This document shows positions 24,908 to 33,784 of a stretch of 64,000 bases of DNA, in pieces (positions within the stretch are counted from its first letter, which is position 1; every line of letters starts with the position of its first letter). A program made the position numbers and the translations under genes. This DNA comes from Candidatus Protochlamydia phocaeensis (GTDB lineage: Bacteria; Chlamydiota; Chlamydiia; Chlamydiales; Parachlamydiaceae): positions 62,001-126,000 of the forward strand of contig NZ_FCNU01000002.1 of NCBI RefSeq assembly GCF_001545115.1, read 5' to 3'. The notes beneath the pieces are model-generated. The model was not told the origin of the DNA, did no database searches, and saw only the letters and a program-made list of their open reading frames with translations.

Positions 24908-25010
24908 CTATCAGGCCGCCAATACACGAAGAAGGATTAATGATTTAGAAGGTTCAGGGACGTTCGCTTCTCATTCCTCTCTCTTTCTTCGTGTATTTGC
25001 GCTCTGATAG
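24908..25010. repeat. Long inverted repeat (26-bp imperfect stem) upstream of ribD
   Basis: The arm 24908-24933 (CTATCAGGCCGCCAATACAC and onward) is the reverse complement of 24985-25010 with three mismatches, separated by a 51-base loop. It could form a structured RNA or be a small inverted-repeat mobile element. It ends 125 bases before the ribD start. Confidence 0.6.
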
Positions 25011-25135
25011 CCATTCTTATCTGTTTTCTTTTATATTCTATATCTTCTTGAAAATTAGTTAATAATATTTGATATTATTATTATTTTCTCTATATATTAG
25101 CTAATTTAATAGCAAAAGAAGTCGTTTTTTTTGAT

Positions 25136-26227
25136 ATGCACGTTTATTTTATGCAACAGGCGCTGGCTTTAGCTGAGCAAGCACGCTTTCATGCCCCTCC
25201 CAATCCTTGGGTAGGATGCGTCATCGTTAAAGGGAATCAAATTATTGGAAGAGGCTATACGCAACCGCCAGGCCAAGCGCATGCCGAAGTGAAGGCTCTT
25301 TTGGAAGCCAAGGAACAAGCACGCGGGGCAGCGCTTTATGCGACTTTAGAGCCTTGCTCGCATTTTGGACGAACGCCTCCTTGCGTGAACGCAATTATTC
25401 AAGCAGGCATTAAAGAGGTCTATATTGCCCAGCAAGATCCCGATTCGCGTGTCAGCGGGGCAGGCATTGAATGCTTGCGGAAAGCTGGCATCCACGTATT
25501 GACAGGCATTTGCGAGCAAGAAGCCAGAGCGGCGCTATCATCTTATCTTCACCATCGCCGAACCGGTTTGCCCTATACTGTGATCAAAGCAGCCATGAGT
25601 CTCGATGGCCGCACAGCGGCTGCGGATGGGACGTCCCAATGGATAACCTCCCTCGAAGCCCGACAAGACGCTCATTTGCAGCGCGCGCATTCCCAAGCCA
25701 TTATTATCGGCAGCGGAACAGCGCTGAAGGACAAGCCTCAGCTAACCGTCCGCCTCCCCTCTCTTTCGCTTCCACGCCAGCCTTTGCGGGTTCTTTTAGA
25801 TGCAAAGGGGAAAACGCCCGCTGAAGGCCCCCTTTTCGATTGCAGCTTAGCCCCTACCCTCGTCATGACGACCGAACAAGCGCCTATGAGAAGGCGGGAA
25901 GAGTGGGAAAGGGCCGGGGCAGAAGTGATGCGCTTATCCGAACAAAAGGGAAGAATCAATTTAACAGACGCCTGGAAAATATTGGGAAAAAAGGGAATTC
26001 TGCAAGCTCTTGTCGAAGGAGGATCGACTTTGCAAAGCGCTTTGATCGAAGCCAAGCTACTCAATCGCCTAGTTTTATATATGGGGCCTATTTTATTGGG
26101 CTCAAATGGCCTTCCTCTATTCTTAAACTCCATTCCGACTTTGCAAAAAGCCCCTTCCTTTAAATTACTTTCGGTCGCTTCACTTGGAGATTGCGTGAGG
26201 GCCGATTATGAACCTTACTCGATATAA
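25136..26227 (+). CDS. ribD: Bifunctional riboflavin deaminase/reductase
   Basis: RibD carries out the second and third steps of riboflavin synthesis: deamination of the GTP-derived diaminopyrimidine and NADPH-dependent reduction of its ribose. The N-terminal deaminase half has the zinc motif with HAE at residues 49-51 and Cys74 and Cys83 in LEPCSHFGRTPPC. The reductase half starts around residue 145 (KAAMSLDGRTAAADGTSQW), and has VEGGSTLQSALIEAKLLNR near its end. The length of 363 residues is standard. The ATG at 25136 has no clear ribosome site; an ATG at 25151 is possible. Its 3' end overlaps the convergent methyltransferase gene by 13 bases. No other rib gene is nearby. Confidence 0.96.
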   Translation: MHVYFMQQALALAEQARFHAPPNPWVGCVIVKGNQIIGRGYTQPPGQAHAEVKALLEAKEQARGAALYATLEPCSHFGRTPPCVNAIIQAGIKEVYIAQQDPDSRVSGAGIECLRKAGIHVLTGICEQEARAALSSYLHHRRTGLPYTVIKAAMSLDGRTAAADGTSQWITSLEARQDAHLQRAHSQAIIIGSGTALKDKPQLTVRLPSLSLPRQPLRVLLDAKGKTPAEGPLFDCSLAPTLVMTTEQAPMRRREEWERAGAEVMRLSEQKGRINLTDAWKILGKKGILQALVEGGSTLQSALIEAKLLNRLVLYMGPILLGSNGLPLFLNSIPTLQKAPSFKLLSVASLGDCVRADYEPYSI

Positions 26228-27387
26228 AGCAGAAAGCTTTTCAGGTAATGGCTTTCGGGATGATAAAGATTAATCGGATGATCAATCGCCAGGCGGTGGC
26301 GTCCAATGATGCGCACGAACCGCTTTGCCTCCCAAGCTGCCTGAAAAAGCACTTTTTGAAATAAATCTTCGTTAACATAATGCGAGCAGGAGCATGTAAG
26401 AAGCAACGAGCGGGCAGGCATTTTCTGCATCGCCAAACGATTAATGTCTTTATACCCTCTACAGGCGGCTACAATATCTTTTTGCCTTTTAGCGAATGCC
26501 GGGGGATCCAAAATAACGAGATCGTAATCCAAGGAATGTTCGCGTAAAAAAGCGAAAACATCGGCGCAGTAATAATGCTGGCTTTGCTTATCCAATTGAT
26601 TCAACGTAGCATGCCGCTTAGCAGTTTCGATAGCCTCTTGGGAAATATCAACGGAATCCACCAACTGGGCTTCCCCTGCTAAGGCATAGACGCTAAACCC
26701 TCCGGTATAAGAGAAAGCATTGAGGACGCTTTTGCCTTTTGCCAACGTTCCGATCCATTGGCGCATTTCACGGTGATCAAGAAAGAAACCCGTTTTTTGC
26801 GAATGGGCCAGGTTGGTTGTAAAAATTAGTCCATTCTCTTTAAAACTCACCTCTTCTTTTTCTTCTCCGGCTAAGAACCCTTGCTCATCCTTTAAGCCTT
26901 CTTCTTTGCGCGAAGGTAGCAAGGATTTTTCATAAATGGTTTTAGGATGGAAATGCTTGTTCAATGTCTCAACCAGCCAAGGCTTTAACTTATCCATGCC
27001 TTTTGTAGAACATTGAATGACAAAGACTTGATCATACACATCAATGATCAGTCCGGGCAACCCGTCGCCTTCTCCATTGATCAACCGAAAGGCATTTGTC
27101 ACATTGAGATCAAACCAATTTTTTCTCAGCTCCCAAGCAGATAACAAATGCTGCTCTATCTTTTGCAAGGGAGGCGTTTGATCGAAAGCGACCATTCTTC
27201 CCACAATACCGGACTGCCGATTAAAATAGCCGCTGCCTAGAAACTGCCCATCGGAAGCATAAACGGGCAAAAAATCTCCCTCTTTAAAAGAAGGAAAAGA
27301 TTGAACGGCTCCGGAAAAAATCCAATGATGGCGATGGCGGATAGCTTTGTCTTTGCCGGGTTTAAGGATGACGCCTTTTGACTGCAT
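26215..27387 (-). CDS. RlmI-type class I rRNA methyltransferase (PUA + SAM domain)
   Basis: The 390-residue protein has an N-terminal PUA-like region (GVILKPGKDKAIRHRHHWIF and GSGYFNRQSGIVGRM), a central domain, and a SAM-binding methyltransferase domain with NAFSYTGGFSVYAL, an acidic VDSVDIS after it, the catalytic-type motif ILDPPAF, and a C-terminal TCSCSH. This layout is that of RlmI, which makes 5-methylcytosine in 23S rRNA. The Cys in TCSCS fits the m5C mechanism. An insertion of about 20 charged residues near residue 170 is unusual. It overlaps the end of ribD and stands alone otherwise. Confidence 0.88.
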   Translation of the reverse strand: MQSKGVILKPGKDKAIRHRHHWIFSGAVQSFPSFKEGDFLPVYASDGQFLGSGYFNRQSGIVGRMVAFDQTPPLQKIEQHLLSAWELRKNWFDLNVTNAFRLINGEGDGLPGLIIDVYDQVFVIQCSTKGMDKLKPWLVETLNKHFHPKTIYEKSLLPSRKEEGLKDEQGFLAGEEKEEVSFKENGLIFTTNLAHSQKTGFFLDHREMRQWIGTLAKGKSVLNAFSYTGGFSVYALAGEAQLVDSVDISQEAIETAKRHATLNQLDKQSQHYYCADVFAFLREHSLDYDLVILDPPAFAKRQKDIVAACRGYKDINRLAMQKMPARSLLLTCSCSHYVNEDLFQKVLFQAAWEAKRFVRIIGRHRLAIDHPINLYHPESHYLKSFLLYIE

Positions 27388-27486
27388 GTAAATAACCTAA
27401 ATTTAAGAAGAAATAATAAGAGAGAAAAATTATAAGATAAGAGCGAAGTCTATAGCAATAAGTAAATGATTAAGAGGATGTCTTTT

Positions 27487-27891
27487 TTAAAGCAAACTTT
27501 TTGCCAGAAATCCCCCGATAATGATACCTGCCCACCCCAACAATAAGAGCGTGCCGCCAATAGGCGTTATTGCCCCCCAAGCTTTTATCCCGGAAAAAAC
27601 GAGGATATAAAGACTGCCAGAGAAAATAAGCGTTCCGAAAAAAAATAACCAGCCAGCCGCTACTAGCCAAGACGAAGAGAAAAAACCTAGGCAAGCAGCC
27701 AATCCGACCAAAGCCAACGCATGATACATTTGATAGCGAGCTGCCACTTCAAAAATAGTTAGGAAATCTGGAGATAATCTAGCCTTCAAAAGATGCGAGC
27801 CAAAAGCCCCGGCAGCCACAGCAAGAAAGCCCAGCAATGCGCCTAAAATAAGAAAAAGATGTTGGTGGGAAAGCATAGCGTTTTGATCCAT
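27487..27891 (-). CDS. DUF423 family small membrane protein
   Basis: This protein of about 134 residues has four transmembrane segments and the DUF423 features AGAFGSHLLKARL, ARYQMYHALALVGLA, GTLIFSGSLYILV and ITPIGGTLLLLGW. The family is widespread in bacteria and its role is not established. The upstream gene's stop codon is followed directly by GTG and ATG, so start could be 27894 or 27891; I prefer the ATG at 27891. It is cotranscribed with the PEBP-family gene. Confidence 0.87.
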   Translation of the reverse strand: MDQNAMLSHQHLFLILGALLGFLAVAAGAFGSHLLKARLSPDFLTIFEVAARYQMYHALALVGLAACLGFFSSSWLVAAGWLFFFGTLIFSGSLYILVFSGIKAWGAITPIGGTLLLLGWAGIIIGGFLAKSLL

Positions 27892-27894
27892 CAC

Positions 27895-28347
27895 TTAGCG
27901 TTGATATGTCCCCATTAGCTCCGCTTGCTCAATGACATGTCCTTTCATTGCCTGCTCAACGTCTTTCTTACTGGACGCTTCAGAAAGAGCAAGCGGAACA
28001 TCTAAAGCATAAAGCTTAAAAAAGTAACGATGGGGCTTGCCGGGAGGCGGACAAGGCCCACCATACCCTTTCTTACCGAATCCATTCTTCGCTTCAATGG
28101 GATGCGGGCTTAAACGTTTGAGTTCTGGAGCCCCTTCGGAAAGCTGAGTTACATGAGGCGAAATATTCCAAATGATCCAATGATCAAATACTCCATGAGG
28201 GGCATCCGGATCATCGACGATGAGAACTAAGCTTTGGGCATGCTGCGGAATTTGTAGAAATTTAAGAGGAGGAGAAATATTTTCTCCACTACACGTATAT
28301 TTAGAGGGAATAGGCTGCTGATATTCGAAAACAGATTCAATAATCAT
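27895..28347 (-). CDS. YbhB/YbcL family (PEBP/Raf kinase inhibitor-like) protein
   Basis: The 150-residue protein shows the bacterial PEBP signature: YTCSGENISPPL near the start, LVLIVDDPDAPHGVFDHWIIWN with the conserved Asp-Pro-Asp-Ala-Pro, and a GPCPPPGKPHRYFFKLYALD motif. These form the anion- or phospholipid-binding pocket of the fold. Bacterial members have no settled function. The gene directly abuts the DUF423 gene and sits 20 bases after the small coiled-coil gene, so the three form an apparent operon. Confidence 0.92.
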   Translation of the reverse strand: MIIESVFEYQQPIPSKYTCSGENISPPLKFLQIPQHAQSLVLIVDDPDAPHGVFDHWIIWNISPHVTQLSEGAPELKRLSPHPIEAKNGFGKKGYGGPCPPPGKPHRYFFKLYALDVPLALSEASSKKDVEQAMKGHVIEQAELMGTYQR

Positions 28348-28367
28348 CCTTTTTCCTCTCAGTGAAA

Positions 28368-28832
28368 TTAGAATTCTTTACTTTTTTGCGATCCTTGCAC
28401 TTTACTCGTCACTATTTTCCACTTTGTCTTTAAATTTTCTACGTTTTGCTTAAACTTATCCACTTCCTTTCCCAAGGTGGCAAATAAACTAATAATCATT
28501 TGATCCACATCTTTTTTAGCTACATCCTCAGCCTTGGTTTTTTTAAAGGATAAAATTGCATCAAGAGCATGCTCAATGCGTGCATTAATTTCTACATTTT
28601 GCGATTGCGCCAATTTTCTTTCTTCTAAAGAATCAGCATTTACGCTCTCATTATACTTTTTAAGGGCCTGCAAAAGATCGTTAACATCTTTTTTAGAAAT
28701 ATCGTTTCTTGGATGCTGGATTTTTTTTTGGAAATTTTCAATTTCTGCTGTTAAATGGTCAAGTTCTTGAAGAAATCCCATATCGCCTTGAATTGGATAT
28801 CTTTCAACCATTAATCCTCCTATCGCTGCCAT
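28368..28832 (-). CDS. Small helical/coiled-coil protein, unknown
   Basis: The 154-residue protein is highly charged and almost fully helical, with heptad-like runs at about residues 20-60 and 110-145 and a lysine-rich end. AAGGAG is four bases plus a few before its ATG at 28832, so the start is well supported. No domain is recognised. The size and acidic/helical character would suit a secretion-associated chaperone or a secreted protein, but there is no specific evidence. It is the first gene of a likely three-gene unit with the PEBP and DUF423 genes. Confidence 0.7.
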   Translation of the reverse strand: MAAIGGLMVERYPIQGDMGFLQELDHLTAEIENFQKKIQHPRNDISKKDVNDLLQALKKYNESVNADSLEERKLAQSQNVEINARIEHALDAILSFKKTKAEDVAKKDVDQMIISLFATLGKEVDKFKQNVENLKTKWKIVTSKVQGSQKSKEF

Positions 28833-28999
28833 TTAACGCTCCTTATAATATATTTTTTTGCATGATAGCAACTCTTTTTAAATTAGTCAATTCTTAATCT
28901 AATCTTAACAAAATAGGCAAACCTCCTTATCCTCATCTATAACTCGACAAAAAATAATTGAATATGAGATAGTTATAGCATTTAAATTTAGGACAGCTT

Positions 29000-29773
29000 A
29001 TGACAAAGCACACATCTACTTCCTGGGAATCCAGCGGCCAATGGTATGATCAAACGGTTGGCGAACAAGGACACTACTACCATCAAACCTTGATCATTCC
29101 CAACTTATTAAAATCATTTCATTTTAAGGATAATCAGCCTGCCTCTCTGCTTGATTTGGCTTGCGGCCAAGGGGTGCTTAGTCGCCATCTTCCTTCTTCT
29201 GTTTCTTATGTCGGCGTCGATATTTCTCCTCAATTGATTGCTTCGGCCCGCCAGTACAGCAAGCAAAAATCCCATCAATTTCTGACAGGCGATGCGACCC
29301 TTCCCCTTCCCACGTCTAAAAAAGACTTTACCCATGCCGCCATTATTTTAGCTTTGCAAAACATCGAAGATCCTTTAAAGGTCTTTAAGAATGCTTATGA
29401 TCACTTGCAGCCAAACGCATCTTTTGCGATTGTTCTCAATCACCCCTGTTTCCGTATTCCCCGCCAATCTTCTTGGCAGGTTGATTCCAACAATAAAATC
29501 CAATACAGACGAATTGATCGCTATATGTCTTCAATGAAAATTCCCATTCAGACTCATCCGGGAAAAGGCAAAACTTCCCCTCAAACGTGGTCCTTCCACC
29601 ATCCCTTGTCCGCCTATAGCCGATGGCTGCATGAAGCAGGCTTCTCAGTGGAACTCATTGAAGAGTGGTGCTCTAATAAGGTGAGCGAGGGCAAGGCGGC
29701 AAAAATGGAAAATCGCAGCCGAGAAGAGATCCCTCTCTTTATGCTCTTGTTAGCTCGCAAGAAAACCTTTTAA
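29000..29773 (+). CDS. Class I SAM-dependent methyltransferase, substrate unknown
   Basis: The 257-residue protein has the SAM-binding motif LLDLACGQGVLSRHLP, an acidic residue at the end of strand two (YVGVDISPQLI), motif II-like FLTGDATLPLP and a post-motif segment AIILALQNIEDPLKVF, all typical of methyltransferase_11/25 families. The C-terminal half (HPCFRIPRQSSWQ, then YSRWLHEAGF) resembles small-molecule methyltransferases. No substrate can be assigned. It is divergent from the small coiled-coil gene and monocistronic. Confidence 0.88.
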   Translation: MTKHTSTSWESSGQWYDQTVGEQGHYYHQTLIIPNLLKSFHFKDNQPASLLDLACGQGVLSRHLPSSVSYVGVDISPQLIASARQYSKQKSHQFLTGDATLPLPTSKKDFTHAAIILALQNIEDPLKVFKNAYDHLQPNASFAIVLNHPCFRIPRQSSWQVDSNNKIQYRRIDRYMSSMKIPIQTHPGKGKTSPQTWSFHHPLSAYSRWLHEAGFSVELIEEWCSNKVSEGKAAKMENRSREEIPLFMLLLARKKTF

Positions 29774-29903
29774 GGAATTTATTCCAACGCAATAGATTAT
29801 AGTTTTTTATTTCATGTAAATTATTAATAAAACAAAAAAAGTAGTATTAATAAATATAAAAATATATAATTATTTTATAAATAACTGTTATTGTAGAAAA
29901 AAA

Positions 29904-30785
29904 ATGAGAAATATATTTATAGATTCGGCTAATTTACCGGCTCATTATTGCATGCATCCTGCAAGGGCCGAACAATCGATAAGAGGACCTGACGGAAGGC
30001 TTTATCAATTATTAGGAATAAGAGAAAAAGATTATTCTATTGCGCATCGCATTTGGGTTGGAGTTCAAGCATTTGTTAAAACTATATTTTCTTTTGGACT
30101 TGGACTTTTATTTGACCAGGTAAGAGAAGAATGGACAGTGTCTTTTACAGGTAAAAGATACTTTAAGGTTTATGCCCCAACTGAAAATCATTCAACAGAA
30201 AGAACGTCTCAATTGAGCTCTCAAATTCTCACGCATTCATCGACGGATGAACAGCGAGCTGCCCAAACAGGAGAGACAACTCAGGAGGGTCAGCTTAACG
30301 AGGCTAGTAGAACCTTATATGAAAAAATTAATAATGAACTAATTAGATTAAATGCAAAAGATTATTCGCCTGAGGTTTGGTTCTCTTTTTATGCTTTTAT
30401 TTCAACCATAGCCAAGGACGCTGAGGAAAAATTTTCACTTTCTTCAGATCAACTTCAAAATTTAAATATTTTTGAGGGAAAGGTTCTGTCAAAAGAAGAT
30501 TTAAAAAAATTTACATTATACTTTGGAAGCTGCTCTCCTCGAGAACAGGGGTGGGTACAAGTTTTTGCCAATAATCAGGCTTCCTTTTGTATGCATACAT
30601 TAATGCAAAGGGAAGACAGGCAAGAGTTAGTCCAAGAAATAAAAAATGAATTAGCACGACAACATCAAACATTTGAGTCTCCCAGGAATTTGATTACTCC
30701 TTCTACTTGTTTCTGGTTAAATCTTAAAGATTTAGCTTCTTTTTCGGAAAAAAGTGAATTTATAAGGCTTTATCAAAATGCTTAA
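29904..30785 (+). CDS. Lineage-specific protein with N-terminal hydrophobic segment
   Basis: The 293-residue product has an amphipathic hydrophobic segment at about residues 45-70 (IWVGVQAFVKTIFSFGLGLL) followed by a polar, helical C-terminal region. The gene is more AT-rich than the housekeeping genes beside it, with an AT-rich upstream stretch. Similar short hydrophobic segments occur early in the OTU-like pair. I do not recognise a domain. Its composition and topology would fit a secreted or inclusion-associated protein, but this is inference. Confidence 0.6.
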   Translation: MRNIFIDSANLPAHYCMHPARAEQSIRGPDGRLYQLLGIREKDYSIAHRIWVGVQAFVKTIFSFGLGLLFDQVREEWTVSFTGKRYFKVYAPTENHSTERTSQLSSQILTHSSTDEQRAAQTGETTQEGQLNEASRTLYEKINNELIRLNAKDYSPEVWFSFYAFISTIAKDAEEKFSLSSDQLQNLNIFEGKVLSKEDLKKFTLYFGSCSPREQGWVQVFANNQASFCMHTLMQREDRQELVQEIKNELARQHQTFESPRNLITPSTCFWLNLKDLASFSEKSEFIRLYQNA

Positions 30786-30871
30786 GAAATACAAGAATGA
30801 GCAGCCCGTTATTTGGTTGATTTCCACCTAAATCTTAAATACCAAGAGACTGTCCACTCTTTCTAAAAGTG

Positions 30872-30922
30872 GATTAAAACCGCTAATGACCTGAATTCGA
30901 GTTCTTTTTCCCTATGGGAAGG
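30872..30922 (-). repeat. Partial copy of the dispersed palindromic repeat
   Basis: The stretch starting GATTAAAACCGCTAATGACC matches one arm and the centre of the 62501-62591 copy in reverse orientation. It lies in the spacer between two convergent genes. Confidence 0.6.
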
Positions 30923-30970
30923 TCCGCTTAAAGGAATAACAAATCGGCTTATTTCAACTTGCTTTCTATT

Positions 30971-31005
30971 CTGTCGTAGCCATGCCGGCTGCATGGCTAC
31001 GACAG
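30971..31005. terminator. Perfect 15-bp stem-loop between convergent genes
   Basis: CTGTCGTAGCCATGC at 30971-30985 pairs perfectly with 30991-31005 around the five-base loop CGGCT. It lies 34 bases after the leuS stop and 185 bases after the upstream plus-strand gene. Neither side has a long T run, so it may be a terminator or an RNA-stabilising hairpin. Confidence 0.6.
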
Positions 31006-31038
31006 ACACTCAATTTTTCATTAAGAAAATCTAATTTC

Positions 31039-33579
31039 CTAAGACGCTAAAACAATGTTAAGCAATTTATTCGGAACAAAGATGACTTTGTTGATCTCTT
31101 TTCCTTCGATGAATTGCTTAATATGAGGATGCTGGCGAGCTGCCTCTAAAACTGTCTCTTGCGTTTGATCTTTTGGCAATTCGAAACGGCCGCGCAACTT
31201 TCCATTGATTTGAACGACATAGGTAATCACTTCATCTTGCAAATATTTTTCCTCTATTTCTGGAAAAAGGGCATAAGCAAGCGAATCTTCATAACCAAGC
31301 TGCTGCCAAACCTCCTCTGCTAAATGCGGGGCAAACGGCGCTAGCGCTTGTGTAGCCATGCGAACGACAATGCGGGGATAAAGCGGCAGCTTGGTAAATT
31401 CATTCATGAATTCCATCATTTTAGCAATGGCCGTATTGAACTGGAGCGATTCAATATCTTTTTTCACTCCATGAACAAGCCGGTGGCCCATCCTTAACGC
31501 CTCTTCCGACACCTCATTGGATACCTTTTCCGAGAAGGCCATATCATAGAAACGGTTGAGGAAACGTCTGCATCCAGAGACGGCATCGGTATTCCAAATT
31601 TTCTCTTTTTCTAAGGGCCCCATAAACATTTCATATAAGCGCAGGGCATCCGCTCCATATTCCTGAATAATTTCATCCGGCGTAACGCCATTGAGTTTTG
31701 ATTTAGACATTTTCTCAATTTGGCTTGTCAGCTCTTCTCCGGTGCGGACATCAAAGAATTTGCCCTCTCTTTCCTGCACATCGTTTGGATCTATGTACGC
31801 TCGAGAGCTATTTTGATAAGAACGGGCGACAATTAAGCCTTGGTTGCGAAGAGTTTGGAAAGGCTCCAATGTATGGACATAACCGCAATCGTACAGAACT
31901 TTGTGCCAGAATCGCGCATACAGCAAGTGAAGAACTGCATGCTCGACTCCCCCTACATACATATCGACGGGCAACCAATATTTTTCTACATCGGCGTTCC
32001 ATGCTTGCTGGTCATTGTGAGGATCGCAAAAGCGCAGATAATACCAGCAAGAGCCTGCCCATTGAGGCATAATATTCGTTTCGCGGAATACCTTCTTGCC
32101 GGTTTTGGGATCGGTAATTTCTACCCACTCTTTGACTTTGGCAAGCGGACTTTGCCCATCGCCGCTTGGTTTATAGTCGGAAAGCTCGGGAGGACAAAGC
32201 GGCAATTCATCTTCTCCCAGCAAACGGATGCTTCCATCTTCAAATTTTAAAAGGGGGAAGGGTTCTCCCCAATAGCGCTGGCGGGAAAACAGCCAATCGC
32301 GAAGCTTATAAGTTGTTGCGGCCTTTCCCTTTTTATTGAGATCTAGCCATTCAATAACGGCCCTTTTTGCCTCTTCCACAGTTAAGCCATTTAAAGACAA
32401 GTCGCCATGTTCGCTGTTGATTGCTATGCCTGTCCCTGGCCAGCATTTTTTTCCATTCAACACGTCTTGACGAACTATCTCCTCTTCTTCTTTCGGATCA
32501 TAAACGGGAACAATGGGAAGCTGGAACACCTGGGCAAATTCAAAGTCGCGCTCATCGTGGGCAGGAACAGCCATAATAGCTCCGGTCCCAACCGTCATTA
32601 ACACATAATCGGAAATCCAAATAGGAACGGATTTGCCATTGACGGGATTAATTGCATAGCCCCCTGTAAAAACCCCAGTTTTCTCTCGATTAAGCTCCGT
32701 TCGATCTAAATCGCTCTTGCTTGCCACTTGCCTCTGATACTCTTCCACAGCCTCCCGCTGCTCCGGAGTCGTGATGCGGGGCACCAACGGATGTTCGGGA
32801 GCCAGCACCATATAAGTCGCACCGAATAGAGTGTCTGGGCGGGTTGTAAAAACAGTCAATATTTCTTTAGTGGTCGGCTCCATAAAATACACATGGGCGC
32901 CTTCGCTTTTGCCGATCCAATTAATTTGAAGCTTCTTCAAGCTTTCGGGCCAATCAACCAAGTCCAAGTCTTGAATAAGGCGATCCGCATAGGCCGTAAT
33001 TTTTAAAATCCATTGACGCAAAGGACGGCGTTCGACAGGGTGCCCGCCTTCCTTGGCTTTGCCATTTTCAACCTCTTCATTTGCCAAAACGGTGCCCAGG
33101 GCGGGACAAAAATTGACAAGCATTTCAGCTTCATAGGCCAGCCCCTTTTCATAGAGCTTAGTAAAAATCCATTGCGTCCATTTATAATAAGAAGGGTCGC
33201 TGGTTGCAATTTCCCGGTCCCAATCATAGCTAAAGCCTAAGGAACGCAGCTGGCGACGAAAATTGTCAATGTTCTCTTTAGTCGATTGAGCCGGATGCGT
33301 GCCTGTGCGAATAGCGTACTGTTCAGCAGGCAAACCAAAGCTGTCCCATCCCATCGGATGCAAAACATTATAGCCTTTTGCTCGCATATATCGGGCTAAG
33401 ATATCCGTTGCCGTATAGCCCTCGACATGACCGACATGCAGCCCTGATCCTGAAGGATAAGGAAACATATCAAGGACATAATATTTAGGCTTCTCTGACT
33501 TGTTTTCCGTTTTAAAGGTTTTATTGTCGAGCCAGAATTTTTGCCACTTGGCTTCTATTTGCTGATGATCGTACTTCAT
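31039..33579 (-). CDS. leuS: Leucyl-tRNA synthetase
   Basis: LeuRS charges tRNA-Leu in the cytoplasm. The class I HIGH motif is HVGH at residues 48-51, within [20 protein letters not shown], and the KMSKS motif is intact at about residues 623-627. Between them lies the CP1 editing domain with the threonine-rich [17 protein letters not shown] segment. The C-terminal anticodon-binding part ends with the VQINGKLRG motif. The length of 846 residues is normal. It is monocistronic, divergent from rnr, and followed by a strong hairpin. Confidence 0.98.
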   Translation of the reverse strand: MKYDHQQIEAKWQKFWLDNKTFKTENKSEKPKYYVLDMFPYPSGSGLHVGHVEGYTATDILARYMRAKGYNVLHPMGWDSFGLPAEQYAIRTGTHPAQSTKENIDNFRRQLRSLGFSYDWDREIATSDPSYYKWTQWIFTKLYEKGLAYEAEMLVNFCPALGTVLANEEVENGKAKEGGHPVERRPLRQWILKITAYADRLIQDLDLVDWPESLKKLQINWIGKSEGAHVYFMEPTTKEILTVFTTRPDTLFGATYMVLAPEHPLVPRITTPEQREAVEEYQRQVASKSDLDRTELNREKTGVFTGGYAINPVNGKSVPIWISDYVLMTVGTGAIMAVPAHDERDFEFAQVFQLPIVPVYDPKEEEEIVRQDVLNGKKCWPGTGIAINSEHGDLSLNGLTVEEAKRAVIEWLDLNKKGKAATTYKLRDWLFSRQRYWGEPFPLLKFEDGSIRLLGEDELPLCPPELSDYKPSGDGQSPLAKVKEWVEITDPKTGKKVFRETNIMPQWAGSCWYYLRFCDPHNDQQAWNADVEKYWLPVDMYVGGVEHAVLHLLYARFWHKVLYDCGYVHTLEPFQTLRNQGLIVARSYQNSSRAYIDPNDVQEREGKFFDVRTGEELTSQIEKMSKSKLNGVTPDEIIQEYGADALRLYEMFMGPLEKEKIWNTDAVSGCRRFLNRFYDMAFSEKVSNEVSEEALRMGHRLVHGVKKDIESLQFNTAIAKMMEFMNEFTKLPLYPRIVVRMATQALAPFAPHLAEEVWQQLGYEDSLAYALFPEIEEKYLQDEVITYVVQINGKLRGRFELPKDQTQETVLEAARQHPHIKQFIEGKEINKVIFVPNKLLNIVLAS

Positions 33580-33784
33580 TTTATTCCGTTATGTTAACTG
33601 ATAATTTTTTTATCATTCTAATGAATGCGCAAGACATTTCTTCACTTTTTGAAGGAAATCACAAAATTTTATCTGCCAGCCTATCAGACGACAAGCATAA
33701 AAGAGAGCTAGCGAAGATTAAAGGGCTGTGTTACAGTCAATTCTTAATTCATTTATTGTACTGAAAGGTGATTCTATTAATTCT

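Larger units (their letters stand above)
24529..25135. other. Long AT-rich spacer between adk and ribD
   Basis: The 607 bases hold two inverted partial copies of the dispersed palindromic repeat (24562-24609 and 24674-24739) and a long imperfect hairpin (24908-25010). Two copies of AATTAATTATCAC lie near 24800 and 24851. I see no coding frame, tRNA or recognisable FMN riboswitch. Promoters for both divergent genes should be here, but none is clear. Confidence 0.6.

Noticed and set aside
24529-25135. Possible FMN riboswitch upstream of ribD
   Set aside because: The conserved RFN core (AGGG...CCGAC...CGGT type boxes) is not present; only an unrelated hairpin and repeats are seen.
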